From contig JAHBVO010000002.1 of the NCBI GenBank assembly GCA_019637435.1, positions 1,093,519 to 1,157,518 of the forward strand: a stretch of DNA of 64,000 nucleotides. The letters are read 5' to 3'. The notes under the pieces are model-generated. The model saw nothing but the letters and a program-made list of their open reading frames with translations. It made no database searches and had not been told where the DNA came from. Both the position numbers and the translations under genes were made by a program. The stretch's first letter is position 1. Every line of letters starts with the position of its first letter. Source of the stretch: Candidatus Obscuribacterales bacterium. Lineage in GTDB: Bacteria > Cyanobacteriota > Vampirovibrionia > Obscuribacterales > Obscuribacteraceae. Shown here in pieces: positions 34,804-44,300 of this stretch.

Positions 34804-35883
34804 CTAGTTTACCGATGGCGCGGTACCGTCTGTGGTATCATCGTGAAGCGACTGTGAAAGACTCGCCGCTGTGCCTCTTTCAATTGCTCTACGAACGGGC
34901 GCAAGGGGAGCGTCCTCATCAAAAACAATCGTTTCCCCTGACTGTTCGACTCCTAGTTGGGCCAGCAACTCCGGAATATCTACGCTGCCTGGCGATTCGG
35001 CCATCTCGTCATAGAGATCTTCAAGGACTCTTGCACCTATTGCGCCGTCAGCTACGCGTAAAGACTTCTCGGCGTCCCAATCGGAAGCGGCGGTTCCACC
35101 CGTATCGGCAACTGCACGCAGAGCCTCTTCCAGGCCCATTCGGTTTTGGGTTTGTTTGCGAATTGAAACGTCGGCGATCAGGCAGTAAAGTGCACCACCC
35201 CAGTAAAGCCGTTGTCGGCCTTGAACCTTGTTCAAACCGCCGTCGTCAATGCTTGATGGCAAGCCTTTGTGCAAGTTGTCTGCCAGATCTTTCCAGACGT
35301 CCTCACTTGAAAGTTTGCCTATGCGCATACGACCAATTGGTTCTACATAAGTGGCAATACCTTCGGCAAGCCAGCGATGGCGTCTTCCCATTATTGGGAA
35401 GGCAAGGTGCATCATTTCGTGGGTTAACGTCCAGCTCGTGCGCAATTGACTGTTAGTTGCGCCTCGTCCGATTTCAATTTCGATCAACCCGTGTCCGCCA
35501 TCGTCTTCAAACGTAGACGTTGCAAATCCCACGCCATATTCATCGGTAGGCTCGATTACTACGATTGTCTTTTCTACTGGGAATTCGCCGTAGTAGGCTA
35601 TGACCGCGCGCGCGGCATCCCGTACGTAGTCGTCAATGTTGTTTGTTGAGACGCTCAGCTTGCCTTCCTTCCGGCAAATTTCAAAGGTTGCATCGCCGAC
35701 TTCGAGAGTGTGGTGCTTTGCCTCTTCAATAAAGCGGCGGACTTGCGCATCTGCTTCAGGGAGGGCGAGAACGGTTTTTCCGCCGGGCAACGATTGTGGC
35801 AAACAAGTTTGCGGCAAGATGAACGTCTGCAAAGTGAGCAATGACAGACCGAGCAAAACCGAGAATAGGACACGTTCTTTCAA
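34804..35883 (-). CDS. Exported HEXXH metallopeptidase (gluzincin-like)
   Basis: A signal peptide (LFSVLLGLSLLTLQTFILP) leads to a peptidase domain. The zinc site is HEMMH at residues 155-159 with Glu174 in WLAEGIATYVE, the HEXXH-x14-E spacing of gluzincins with the glutamate in the usual (W/F)xxEG context. A preceding strand-rich segment (KTIVVIEPTDEYGVGFATST, GLIEIEIGRGA) also fits. The C-terminal 150 residues are helical, with RLYWGGALYCLIAD resembling M61/M1-like helical packing. The protein should cleave proteins or peptides outside the cytoplasm. The gene converges on the OPT transporter gene. Confidence 0.82.
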   Translation of the reverse strand: MKERVLFSVLLGLSLLTLQTFILPQTCLPQSLPGGKTVLALPEADAQVRRFIEEAKHHTLEVGDATFEICRKEGKLSVSTNNIDDYVRDAARAVIAYYGEFPVEKTIVVIEPTDEYGVGFATSTFEDDGGHGLIEIEIGRGATNSQLRTSWTLTHEMMHLAFPIMGRRHRWLAEGIATYVEPIGRMRIGKLSSEDVWKDLADNLHKGLPSSIDDGGLNKVQGRQRLYWGGALYCLIADVSIRKQTQNRMGLEEALRAVADTGGTAASDWDAEKSLRVADGAIGARVLEDLYDEMAESPGSVDIPELLAQLGVEQSGETIVFDEDAPLAPVRRAIERGTAASLSQSLHDDTTDGTAPSVN

Positions 35884-35945
35884 ATCGAATTTCCTGCACT
35901 TAATTCGATTCTAGTACGAAGTAAAAATCTGTGCCTTTCTTGAAA

Positions 35946-36596
35946 CTAGTCGCGCGGCATAAACGACATGACTTCTCGTTTGCCAAACTCGCTCTCAAGC
36001 GGGATGGGGATGAGAGTTCTGATAGTCAAACTATTTTCTCTGTACGAAACAAACTTTTGTTTTTGCAGTTCGACCTTCAATCTCTCGAAAATGGTCGACG
36101 GAATTCGTACTGTCAGAATTTGATTCTTATTGAGATTGGCTTCCAGACGCAGTCTCACAAGGGCGCTCGCACATGCGGCTATTTCGCTGTCATTTAAAAT
36201 ATCGCTGCCATCTTTCAAAAAGATGCCAACTTCATGTCGCTCCTTGATTGGCGAGGACGTTAAAACCTTGCTTCCGATCGGAGTTCCCTCCTTGAACCAG
36301 AGTTCTTCATATTTTTGCTCTGGCGCCCAGCGGTTTTCCCTGGTATTGACGCGCACGTTGACGCGAACGCGGACAACCGGTTTTAGTTGAACGCCGTCGA
36401 ATTTAATGAAACCTGGTTGTTCTTCGCAGTGGAGTACGACCACATCGTCGTATTGTGCGTAATCCACCAGTTGTGGTGGCAGGGGCTTTCGTTCTCGCCG
36501 TTGAAGAGTTGAAGATTGATCCAAACCGGACGATTGCAGTAGCAGCGAACTCAGAGCAAGTGATAGGGCTAACGTTTTTCTACTAGTAAGTCGCAT
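35946..36596 (-). CDS. Secreted protein of unknown function
   Basis: I do not recognise this protein. A signal peptide (LALSLALSSLLLQSSG) precedes about 190 residues rich in beta-strands (VVVLHCEEQPGFIKFDGV, VVRVRVNVRVNTRENRW) and a helical segment (LNDSEIAACASALVRLRLEANLN). A C-terminal portion (IPSTIFERLKVELQKQKF) looks helical. The motif RVRVNVRVN is a striking alternating strand. It sits 62 bases before the peptidase gene start on the same strand, so the two may be co-transcribed. Confidence 0.6.
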   Translation of the reverse strand: MRLTSRKTLALSLALSSLLLQSSGLDQSSTLQRRERKPLPPQLVDYAQYDDVVVLHCEEQPGFIKFDGVQLKPVVRVRVNVRVNTRENRWAPEQKYEELWFKEGTPIGSKVLTSSPIKERHEVGIFLKDGSDILNDSEIAACASALVRLRLEANLNKNQILTVRIPSTIFERLKVELQKQKFVSYRENSLTIRTLIPIPLESEFGKREVMSFMPRD

Positions 36597-36918
36597 GAGA
36601 TATGGAATCGCGCTTGTCGGTTTCAGGTGGGAGAGTTGCTCGCTGCTACTGGGATTGTGCCCAGTAGAGGAGAAAGTGTCTCTAGTTGCTTGTCTCTCTA
36701 AGAGTCCCGCATTGAAGCTGGCTCAAAGAGTTTCCTAAGTTAAGCGCTGGAGAACCTCAACAGTTGTATAGGTTTGCATATAGGGCTCAAGCTTGACAGT
36801 GTTTCGAAAGCAATGATAGCGTGATCGAATAGCCTAATTTTAGAACTTACTACGTACTAGATACATGCCGGATTCACCGGGTTGCCATACTTACTAACCT
36901 CTCTTCAGGAGGTCGTGC
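36597..36918. promoter_or_regulatory. Divergent promoter region
   Basis: This 322-base gap separates two divergently transcribed secreted-protein genes. A TTGACA at 36793-36798 could be a -35 for the plus-strand gene, with GATAGC about 16 bases on as a poor -10. CTCTTCAGGAGG just before the ATG at 36919 is a strong ribosome binding site. I see no gene in the gap. Confidence 0.35.
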
Positions 36919-37896
36919 ATGTTTAGACTCAAACATCTCAAGTCTCTTGCGCTACTTTTACCAGCGTCATTTATTGCTTCGCTTTGCATTATCGCTTCGC
37001 CCCTGTCTGCAAGCGCCCAGCAGACTGTGGCCGGAGTGCAGATCTTTCCAGCTAACGCGGTTTGGAACACAAAAATCGACGGGTTGCCGGTTCATGCAAA
37101 CTCGTCTTCCTGGGTTAATGCGTTGACGCCGACGTCACATTTTCATCCGGACTGGGGAAGTCCTCTAGAGTACGGGATTCCCTACAATATAGTGCAAGAC
37201 GCGAAGAGAGCGCTCAGGTTTTACAACGTCTCGTTCGACTACGACGACGAAAGTGACGCCGGCCCATACCCGGTATCGAAAAAACTCAAGATAGAGGGCA
37301 ATAATTGGAATATAAAAAAGAACGGCGGAGATCGACATGTCTTGATGATTCATCCGCCTACCAAGACTCTGTATGAGCTTTATTACACTCGCAATAAAGG
37401 AAGTAAATACTTTGCCGGTTCGGGAGCGATCTTTCATTTGGATTCAAACTCTTTGCGCCCTAACACATGGACATCTGCAGATGCAGCCGGTCTTCCTATT
37501 TTCCCTCTGCTGGTTAACTACGATGAAGCCGCGTCTGGAACTATCCATCACGCCCTGAGATTCACCGGGCGAATGATGAATGGCTACATTTGGCCCGCTC
37601 GTCACCTGGCCGGAACGCAAACTGCAGGCGCACCTCCATTCGGTGCTCGATTCAGACTCAAGGCAAGTTTCAATACTTCCAGCTTCTCAACCACTAACAA
37701 AGCGATCTTGAACGCGCTCAAGGAATACGGAATGTTTTACTGCGACGGTGGTTCCAACTGGTATGTCACTGGAGCTTCAGACCCGCGATGGAACGACGAT
37801 GATTTAAACGCGTTGAAAGCCCTAACTGGGAATGATTTCGAAGCCGTCGACGAATCAAGTTTGATGATCAATCCTGATTCTGCAGCGACTAACTGA
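36919..37896 (+). CDS. Secreted protein of a conserved uncharacterised family
   Basis: A long signal peptide (SLALLLPASFIASLCIIASPLSASA) is followed by a globular domain of about 290 residues opening with VQIFPANAVWNTKIDGLPVHANS, a pattern I associate with a broad uncharacterised family in bacteria and fungi. Notable are HFHPDWGS, YPVSKKLKIEGNN, RHVLMIHPPTKTLYELYYT and IHHALRFTGRM, the last including a His pair. A carbohydrate-related role is possible from the aromatic residues but not shown. A strong ribosome binding site supports ATG 36919. A TadG-like gene follows at once. Confidence 0.7.
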   Translation: MFRLKHLKSLALLLPASFIASLCIIASPLSASAQQTVAGVQIFPANAVWNTKIDGLPVHANSSSWVNALTPTSHFHPDWGSPLEYGIPYNIVQDAKRALRFYNVSFDYDDESDAGPYPVSKKLKIEGNNWNIKKNGGDRHVLMIHPPTKTLYELYYTRNKGSKYFAGSGAIFHLDSNSLRPNTWTSADAAGLPIFPLLVNYDEAASGTIHHALRFTGRMMNGYIWPARHLAGTQTAGAPPFGARFRLKASFNTSSFSTTNKAILNALKEYGMFYCDGGSNWYVTGASDPRWNDDDLNALKALTGNDFEAVDESSLMINPDSAATN

Positions 37897-37900
37897 TGTT

Positions 37901-38830
37901 TTGCGTCAAAGTAGAAAGATAGCGATTGGAGAAAAGTTGCGACAAGCTCGCGGTAACATGCTGTTTTTGTGCGTAGCCATCGGCTGCCTGATTCTCGTGC
38001 TAACCGGAATTGCGTTTTGGTTTCAGCTTGTCTTCTTTTCGAATCAACGGCTGCAGGATTCAGGAGAGAAGGTTGCACTCATCGCTGCCCAGAAGTTGAA
38101 TGAGAATGATAATGTAGGGCGGCTCAACAATTTGATAGGCGACTCTCGTGAGCTTGTTTTTACCGCGCGACACATGCATGACGTCACCCTAAATAACCCG
38201 CATTTTAGAGATTACGAGAAGCTGGCGGCGCAGTATGTGGAGCAAACTCGAGAGGGCGCGCGTATTGTGGGAGATGAACGGCAACGGCTGGTAAATGCTA
38301 CTGTCGCCGATATGCGAAAGCTGGTGAAGGGGAAAACAACGTCGCTTGGTCGTGAGGTGGAGTTGTTTGATGCTGCCGTTGATAAGCCCGTGATTCTCGA
38401 TTTCAAGCTAGGTAGTTTGGACAACATGGAGTCAAATGTTCAGGCACCGCATGTAGTGCCGGAACTTATTGCACACGATCAGGCTCATTCATTCTTGAAA
38501 CGAGGCAAAGATTTCGATTTCTATGTCGCAGGGAAGTCGTTAAAGTTGCCTGCTCCGGACGACGACCTGGACTTTCTGTTGTCGCCGTTGCCTATGGCTG
38601 TGAATGAAAGCGCTGCCCCTATGCGATTGGTGTCGGAGAAACATTTTAAACCTTCGGTGTCGATTCTGGAAAATGGAAATGATGCCATTGGTAGTAGCAT
38701 GTTAATGCCATCGTGCGTTCAAGTGCTAATGTCCGTCAAAATGAAGAGCAAGGTGGTCAATGGTGTCGAGACGGGAACCAGGAGCCTGAGTACCGCCTGT
38801 ACGAACGGCGCTCTGCCTCCAGCTAAATGA
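37901..38830 (+). CDS. TadG-like pilus-assembly/pseudopilin-type protein
   Basis: The N-terminus has one hydrophobic helix (MLFLCVAIGCLILVLTGIAFW) preceded by RQARGN, and after it a segment NQRLQDSGEKVALIAAQKLNE that matches the Tad-type pattern where a helix of small residues follows the membrane anchor. The remaining 220 residues are external and polar. TadG/TadE proteins are minor pilins of Flp/Tad pili; no tad ATPase, prepilin peptidase or Flp pilin is in the window. The start is uncertain: TTG at 37901 or TTG at 37937, the latter with GGAG five bases upstream. The next gene overlaps by four bases (ATGA). Confidence 0.55.
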   Translation: MRQSRKIAIGEKLRQARGNMLFLCVAIGCLILVLTGIAFWFQLVFFSNQRLQDSGEKVALIAAQKLNENDNVGRLNNLIGDSRELVFTARHMHDVTLNNPHFRDYEKLAAQYVEQTREGARIVGDERQRLVNATVADMRKLVKGKTTSLGREVELFDAAVDKPVILDFKLGSLDNMESNVQAPHVVPELIAHDQAHSFLKRGKDFDFYVAGKSLKLPAPDDDLDFLLSPLPMAVNESAAPMRLVSEKHFKPSVSILENGNDAIGSSMLMPSCVQVLMSVKMKSKVVNGVETGTRSLSTACTNGALPPAK

Positions 38831-39420
38831 AACCGTGGTGGTGTAAAGCGAGTGGTATAGTGAAACGATTGCGATTCCGCAGAACCGAATATGGTGCGGC
38901 ACAAGTCACCGAGTTTGGTGCCGCATTGTTTATTCTGCTTGGTTGTGTGGTACTGCCTCTTCTCAATATGGCGATCATTCCCGTTCGCTTCGGGATGGGC
39001 AAATCGATCGTGACTGCTGAAGTGAGAAGGCTGGCCCGAAGCGAGTCTTTCAGTGAAGCCCTGGCTAGTGTCACATCCGAGTCTTCTAAGTGGCAACAAC
39101 TGAATGCGATTGGCGGCATCGATGTGAATGAAACCGAACTGTCGATGAAAATCGAATCAACCAAAACGAAGCAGATTGAAACTTTTCGCGCACCGAAAAC
39201 GATTCCGGCGAGGGTTTTGCCAGAAGGCAAGGATAGCCCATGCGTCTACCTTCTCGATTTAAAAGTCGATGTCGCTATTCATCCCCTGGTTTCAATCTCG
39301 TGGACGAACATCCGCATACCAGGCTTGACGGGGCCGATTCCAATTCGCTTTCATGAGGTGGCCGCCTGGGAAAACTTGACGCGCGATCCTGTAACAGGCG
39401 ATTTCTTTTTAAACCAGTAA
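38827..39420 (+). CDS. TadE-like membrane-anchored protein
   Basis: The pattern RTEYGAAQVTEFGAALFILLG followed by a hydrophobic stretch fits TadE-like minor pilins, in which a conserved Glu sits at the start of the membrane helix. About 140 external residues follow, with no further helix. The ATG overlaps the stop of the TadG-like gene (ATGA), so the pair is translationally coupled. Without other tad genes nearby I infer that it contributes to a pilus or envelope complex encoded elsewhere. Confidence 0.6.
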   Translation: MKPWWCKASGIVKRLRFRRTEYGAAQVTEFGAALFILLGCVVLPLLNMAIIPVRFGMGKSIVTAEVRRLARSESFSEALASVTSESSKWQQLNAIGGIDVNETELSMKIESTKTKQIETFRAPKTIPARVLPEGKDSPCVYLLDLKVDVAIHPLVSISWTNIRIPGLTGPIPIRFHEVAAWENLTRDPVTGDFFLNQ

Positions 39421-39609
39421 CTAGTGGCTCGGGCGAATGTTTTCCATTGTTTCCAGATGGGTTTCCAGTGATGCGATGTAAACATCGTTTGCAAGTTCCA
39501 GAAGATACTCATATTCATCGAAGATGATTTCAGTAAACACTTGCTCCTGCTCTAGATTAAGAGCGATGCGTTCAAGAGTGTTTGCGAGAGCTGTCATAGG
39601 AGCGTCCAT
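39421..39609 (-). CDS. Small acidic helical protein (62 residues)
   Basis: A short, strongly acidic protein predicted to be mostly helix (LERIALNLEQEQVFTEIIFDEYEYLLELANDVY). Its stop codon abuts that of the convergent TadE-like gene. No Shine-Dalgarno precedes either ATG (39609 or 39597). I do not recognise a family. It could be a real small regulator or a chance open frame; acidity and a regular hydrophobic periodicity favour a real protein. Confidence 0.45.
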   Translation of the reverse strand: MDAPMTALANTLERIALNLEQEQVFTEIIFDEYEYLLELANDVYIASLETHLETMENIRPSH

Positions 39610-39710
39610 TCTAGTTAGAAGTTTTTGACATGCTTGTTCTATATTCGAGAGGCGAATTTTAGGAAGGGGAGGGGAAAAGTCTTTTTATAAGCCATGCTCC
39701 ATGCAAGAAG

Positions 39711-39748
39711 ACGAATCCGAGAAGGCTCATAACACTTCTCGGATTCGT
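39711..39748. other. Perfect 14-bp hairpin between two small genes
   Basis: ACGAATCCGAGAAG and CTTCTCGGATTCGT pair perfectly with a 10-base loop. Neither strand has a U-run after the stem, so it is not a textbook terminator. It lies between the two small minus-strand genes. Confidence 0.7.
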
Positions 39749-39788
39749 GATAATTAGACTGTCATTGCGTGGTCGAGATTAGTCGATA

Positions 39789-40037
39789 CTACCTCCCTCT
39801 GCTAGCGGCGAGAACAAGAACATTGTTCTCCCGAATCGTAGGGGGTGCAGGCAGGCTCTTTCGAATGTCGTTTAAAAGCTTGTTGTACTTTCGCAGTTTG
39901 CCGTATACCAAAACGGAGCGCTGAATTTCGTCAGCTTCACGGCTGTGTTTGTTCTGCTCGAATTCGTCCGACAAAGCATTACACGAGTATTCGAGTGCAT
40001 CTTGTATTAGTTGCAATTGCTCTGGCGTTAGAAACAT
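39789..40037 (-). CDS. Small helical protein (82 residues)
   Basis: A short protein predicted to be helical (LTPEQLQLIQDALEYSCNALSDEFEQN, then VYGKLRKYNKLLNDIRKSL). ATG 40037 has GGGA about ten bases upstream, and the reading is supported by amphipathic helices. I do not recognise a family. It lies on the minus strand beside the 62-residue gene; both are small helical proteins and may be related in role. It is downstream of the WYL regulator gene and separated from it by a terminator. Confidence 0.55.
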   Translation of the reverse strand: MFLTPEQLQLIQDALEYSCNALSDEFEQNKHSREADEIQRSVLVYGKLRKYNKLLNDIRKSLPAPPTIRENNVLVLAASRGR

Positions 40038-40148
40038 CGGTCCCAATCCCTTTCTATCATCAGCAACGGTCTTCAGGTCTCAGTCAGCAATCCACCGTCC
40101 TTGCAATCCTTCAGTGCATTTCCGACCTTGTATAAACAGCTTACAAAA

Positions 40149-40175
40149 CACGACTGCGAAATATTCGCAGTCGTG
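40149..40175 (-). terminator. Perfect 12-bp hairpin terminator after the WYL gene
   Basis: CACGACTGCGAA and TTCGCAGTCGTG pair perfectly around a 3-base loop, and the minus strand continues TTTTG, so it should terminate the WYL transcript. A related palindrome, CACGACTGC...TTCGCAG, occurs in the WYL promoter region at 41276-41297. Confidence 0.75.
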
Positions 40176-40236
40176 AAAATCGTTCGAAAAGTTTTTTCGG
40201 CTAAGTAGTTGATGTCAACCGCATCAATATAACGGT

Positions 40237-41208
40237 TTAAACGGAGACGTTGTATTGTTCGAGCGTTTCCTTCGCCGCGTCGATTACCAGCTTCCGAAGT
40301 TCCGGCGGCTCCATCACAATAGCGTCGGAACCATATGGCGCCAACCAGCGAAAAACTTCGTCCAGGCTTGCCGCTGGGAAAGACAACTTGCAACTGCCGT
40401 CTTCAAAATCCTCAAGCTCTTGCTGCGGATGCCAGGACCGTTCTCTAATATATCTTGCCGAGTGCGCAGCGAACTTGATGATCACCTGGTATGTGCGCTC
40501 GCCATGCTCGATCTGGAATGCCGCATCAATCCACGCTGTGAGTTCCTCGGTCGGCATTGGCTCGAAGTTCGTATCGAGAATCTTGTAGTCCTTAATACGA
40601 TGCAGAGCAAACATGCGAAGCGCTTTACGTGAATTACAGTATGCCACCACATACCAGGTGCCGCGGTCGTGCAACACGCAGTATGGATTAATAATGCGCG
40701 AGGTTGTTTCGCCTTTGCTTGCCGCAAAATAAGTTAAGTCGATCTGTTGCTCCAGATCGCAAGCCTTATTCATTTCACTAAACAGCTTCGCGCTTAAAGG
40801 AACGATTGCGCTGGCTCGGAATCTGATTACCGATTTAATTTCTTCCGGGTCGACATTGACCTTTTCCGGCAGGCGCTCAGAAATTTTTTCCAGCGCGGAG
40901 CGGAGAGTGGCCTCAAAGGATGTTCCTGTATATATGGATAGCATCTCTTTTCCAAGTGTCAGGGCAAAAATTTCACCACTGGACAATTCAAAGGACGGCA
41001 AACGCTTATCTGGAGTGCTGTTGAAGTATCCGCCTTTTGTGTGGTCGAAAACTATTTCTCTGGCCAGGCGGTCTTTCAGGTAGCGAATGTCGTCGTGGAG
41101 TGTTCGCTCGGAAATCTCAAATTTCTGGCACAGGTGCTGAACTCCGGGAAATCCGCCACGACAGATTTCCGCGTCAATTGCCAGAACTCGCTCTAGTTTG
41201 GTACTCAT
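40237..41208 (-). CDS. WYL-domain transcriptional regulator
   Basis: An N-terminal winged helix-turn-helix (QHLCQKFEISERTLHDDIRYLKDRL, about 25-55) precedes a WYL domain (QIDLTYFAASKGETTSRIINPYCVLHDRGTWYVVAYC), followed by the WCX-like C-terminal region. WYL regulators sense a small ligand or nucleic acid and often control DNA-damage or phage-defence genes. ATG 41208 has AAGGA at the right distance and is preferred to the longer reading at 41343. The gene is transcribed away from the nuclease-helicase gene, with an imperfect palindrome between them, and may repress both itself and that gene. Confidence 0.88.
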   Translation of the reverse strand: MSTKLERVLAIDAEICRGGFPGVQHLCQKFEISERTLHDDIRYLKDRLAREIVFDHTKGGYFNSTPDKRLPSFELSSGEIFALTLGKEMLSIYTGTSFEATLRSALEKISERLPEKVNVDPEEIKSVIRFRASAIVPLSAKLFSEMNKACDLEQQIDLTYFAASKGETTSRIINPYCVLHDRGTWYVVAYCNSRKALRMFALHRIKDYKILDTNFEPMPTEELTAWIDAAFQIEHGERTYQVIIKFAAHSARYIRERSWHPQQELEDFEDGSCKLSFPAASLDEVFRWLAPYGSDAIVMEPPELRKLVIDAAKETLEQYNVSV

Positions 41209-41275
41209 GGTCCTTAAACTACATGATCGGGAGCTAGTTACACCGTCATTAAACGCAGTTTTAATCTTTCGTTTG

Positions 41276-41297
41276 CACGACTGCAGATATTTCGCAG
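41276..41297. promoter_or_regulatory. Candidate operator palindrome in WYL/helicase promoter
   Basis: CTGCAGATATTTCGCAG is an imperfect palindrome (CTGC...GCAG) preceded by CACGA. It shares 17 of 22 positions with one strand of the hairpin at 40149-40175. Its position between two divergent genes suits a regulator binding site. The function is inference. Confidence 0.45.
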
Positions 41298-41341
41298 CTT
41301 GATTTCGTAGGCTGGTATTTGAAAGCAGGAGATACATAGTC

Positions 41342-44300
41342 ATGCGCAGGATGAAAGCAGACGGTCCGCTCGTTTATTCGCCGTCCGACCTTGTTACATT
41401 CATGGATTCACAGTTCGACTCTTGGATGGAGCGATATTCTGTTGAATACCCGGATGAAGTCAAGCCTGATGAGCGTGACGAGAGTCTTGAGATTCTTGCC
41501 AAGCACGGAAACACGCATGAGTTAGCGTTTCTCACACAATTACGGAAAGAAGGTTACGACATTGCGGAAATTCATAGTAAAAGCGAGTCTGCTCGACTGG
41601 AAACAATTGCAGCTATGCGGGACGGCCGAGAGGTCATCTATCAGGGATTTCTTCAAGCCGATGAGTTTGCAGGCTTTTCCGATTTCCTCATCAAAGTGGA
41701 TGGTGCGTCTGAGCTTGGAGATTTCCACTACGAAGTCTGGGACACGAAACTCTCGAAGAAGGCAAAACCCCATTTCATTATCCAGCTCTGCTGTTATGCA
41801 GAAATGCTCGAGTGCATTCAAGGCCGACTACCAGGGTCAGTTAGAGTGGTGCTTGGTGATTTCGCGCAAAAAGAATTTCGTACTCACGAATATTATCACC
41901 TCTATCTCCGCCTCAAGAACTCATTCCTCGAGTTTCAGGGACGTTTTTCAAAAGACCATCCACCAGAAGACTGGACTGTTAGTTCCCATAGCCGTTGGAA
42001 GACTGTTTCGGAAAAATTTCTGGAAGACAGAGACCATCTCTCACGAGTCGCTAATATTCGGCAGAGTCAGATCGACCGCTTACTGAATGCCGGAATTAAC
42101 ACTCTGACGGAACTCGCAAATTCCGAGTTTTTATCGATTCCGAAAATGACGCGAGAGACGTTCGACACTCTCCAGCAACAAGCCAGAGCTCAAAATCGTT
42201 CGAAGATGGCCGGTGAGACTACATTTGAAGTGCTCCCTGTAATTCCGGGCAGGGGGCTCTCAATGCTGCCGCCGCCTTCATTCAACGACGTCTACTTTGA
42301 CATGGAAGGATATCCTCATATGTCGGGAGGGTTGGAATATCTCTGGGGCGTTGTTTACGAAATCGGTGATTCAATTGAATTTAAAGATTGGTGGGCACAC
42401 GATCGAGCGGAAGAAAAGATAGCTTTCGAGAATTTCATAGACTGGGTCTACGAGCGCTGGCGCCAGGACCCAGGAATGCATATCTATCACTATGCCGCTT
42501 ATGAAGTATCTGCTGTTAGACGACTAGCGGGTCGTCATTCAACGAGGATGGAAGAGGTCGACGAACTCCTCAGGCACAGGGTTTTCGTCGACCTGTTCCA
42601 AGTCGTCCGTCAGGGGCTGCGCGTAGGAGAACCTTCTTACTCGATTAAGTATGTAGAACATCTCTATAGAGGCAAACGAAGTGGCACTGTAGCAAAAGCT
42701 ACTGATTCGGTTGTTTTCTACGAGCGATGGATCGAATGCCAGGATGGCCTGACCTGGCAAGAATCGCCGATTCTAAAAGAGATTCGCGACTACAACGAGT
42801 TGGATTGTGTCTCTACGCAGCAACTGGCGGTGTGGCTTCGTGCCCGCCAGAGGGAGAATCGTATCGAGTTCTCCGGACCTCAGATCGAGGCACCGCCTGT
42901 GGTGCGCGATCTGATGCCTGCAGGCGCACTTGCCGCTGATTTAATGAGAGCGTCTGAGCAAATCGCTGATCCGGAGACTAAGCGCGTTCAACAGCTGCTT
43001 GCCGGACTGCTTGAATTTCATCGTCGTGAAGATAAGCCGATGTGGTGGCGTCGGTTTGAGAGGATGAGTCTGACCGATGATGAGTTGTACGACGATCTGG
43101 ATTGTCTAGGAAAGCTGACGTGGGTAAGAAACCCTCCGATCAAAATAAATCGTTCGTTAGGCTATGAGTATTCGTTTGATCCAAATCAAGACACAAAGAT
43201 GAAAGAAGGTGACTCCGTTCTGTTCGCCCATAACGCGGAAAGCACGCGCATAGCTTCTCTCGACCGTCGGAAGGGACGCGTTGTGATCTTGCTGGGTAAA
43301 AGCAAACCAGTTCCTCCGGAAGAAATTTCTTTGATTCCGGATGAATTCGTAGATAGCAAAATAATAGCGAGTTCCATATTTAGGGTGGTATCCGCTTGGG
43401 CTCAGGGACTGAGGATTCCGCAGTGTTTGTCGGACCTCCTCTTTCGGGCAGAACCGAACATCAAAGGTCGGGCCGTTGGGACCGCAATTGCAGACGCTAG
43501 AGATGTGAAATCCGTAGTCAGTGCCGTCAGTCGTATGCAAGAGACCTGCTTATCGATACAGGGACCGCCCGGAACTGGCAAAACATACACTGCAAGCCAT
43601 ACTATTGTTGAATTGTTGCGTCAGGGAAAGCGCGTAGGAATCACTTCGAATTCTCACAAAGCAATAGATAATTTGTTGGAAAAGGTGGCTGAAGTGGCTC
43701 GTGAAGAGGGCGTTCCGCTGAGGGGCGCCAAAATTGCTCCTTCGGGATCCGACTCCGGACCTCAAACGTATATGCCGGGTATTCGGCGCATACGCGGATC
43801 CGGAAAATTTTTCAAAGACGAAGAGCCGGATTCGTTTAATTTGATTGCTGGTACCGCGTGGTTGTTTAGCTCGGATGCTGCTATTCGAATGGTGGATTAT
43901 CTCTTTGTTGATGAAGCCGGACAGGTTTGTCTCGCCAACGTTGCCGCAATGAGCCCAAGCACTGGAAATCTTGTGCTGCTTGGCGATCAGATGCAGCTCG
44001 AGCAGCCCACGGAGGGCTCTCATCCTGGAGATAGTGGATTATCCTGTCTTGAGTATCTGCTGCAGGATAGTGCCACCATATCCGATAGCATGGGAATTTT
44101 TCTGTCTGTCACCCGCCGAATGCATCCTGATATCTGTGAGGTTATATCTTCAGCAATCTATGACTCTCGTCTGGTCGCGCACGAAGAGAATTCTAATCAG
44201 GTACTCATTCCGCCTGGGCAGCTAAATACCGGATTCCAGAAGCGATCGGGAATCGTTTGGTGTCCGGTCCGGCATAGTGGCAACAGCCAAGCCAGCGATG

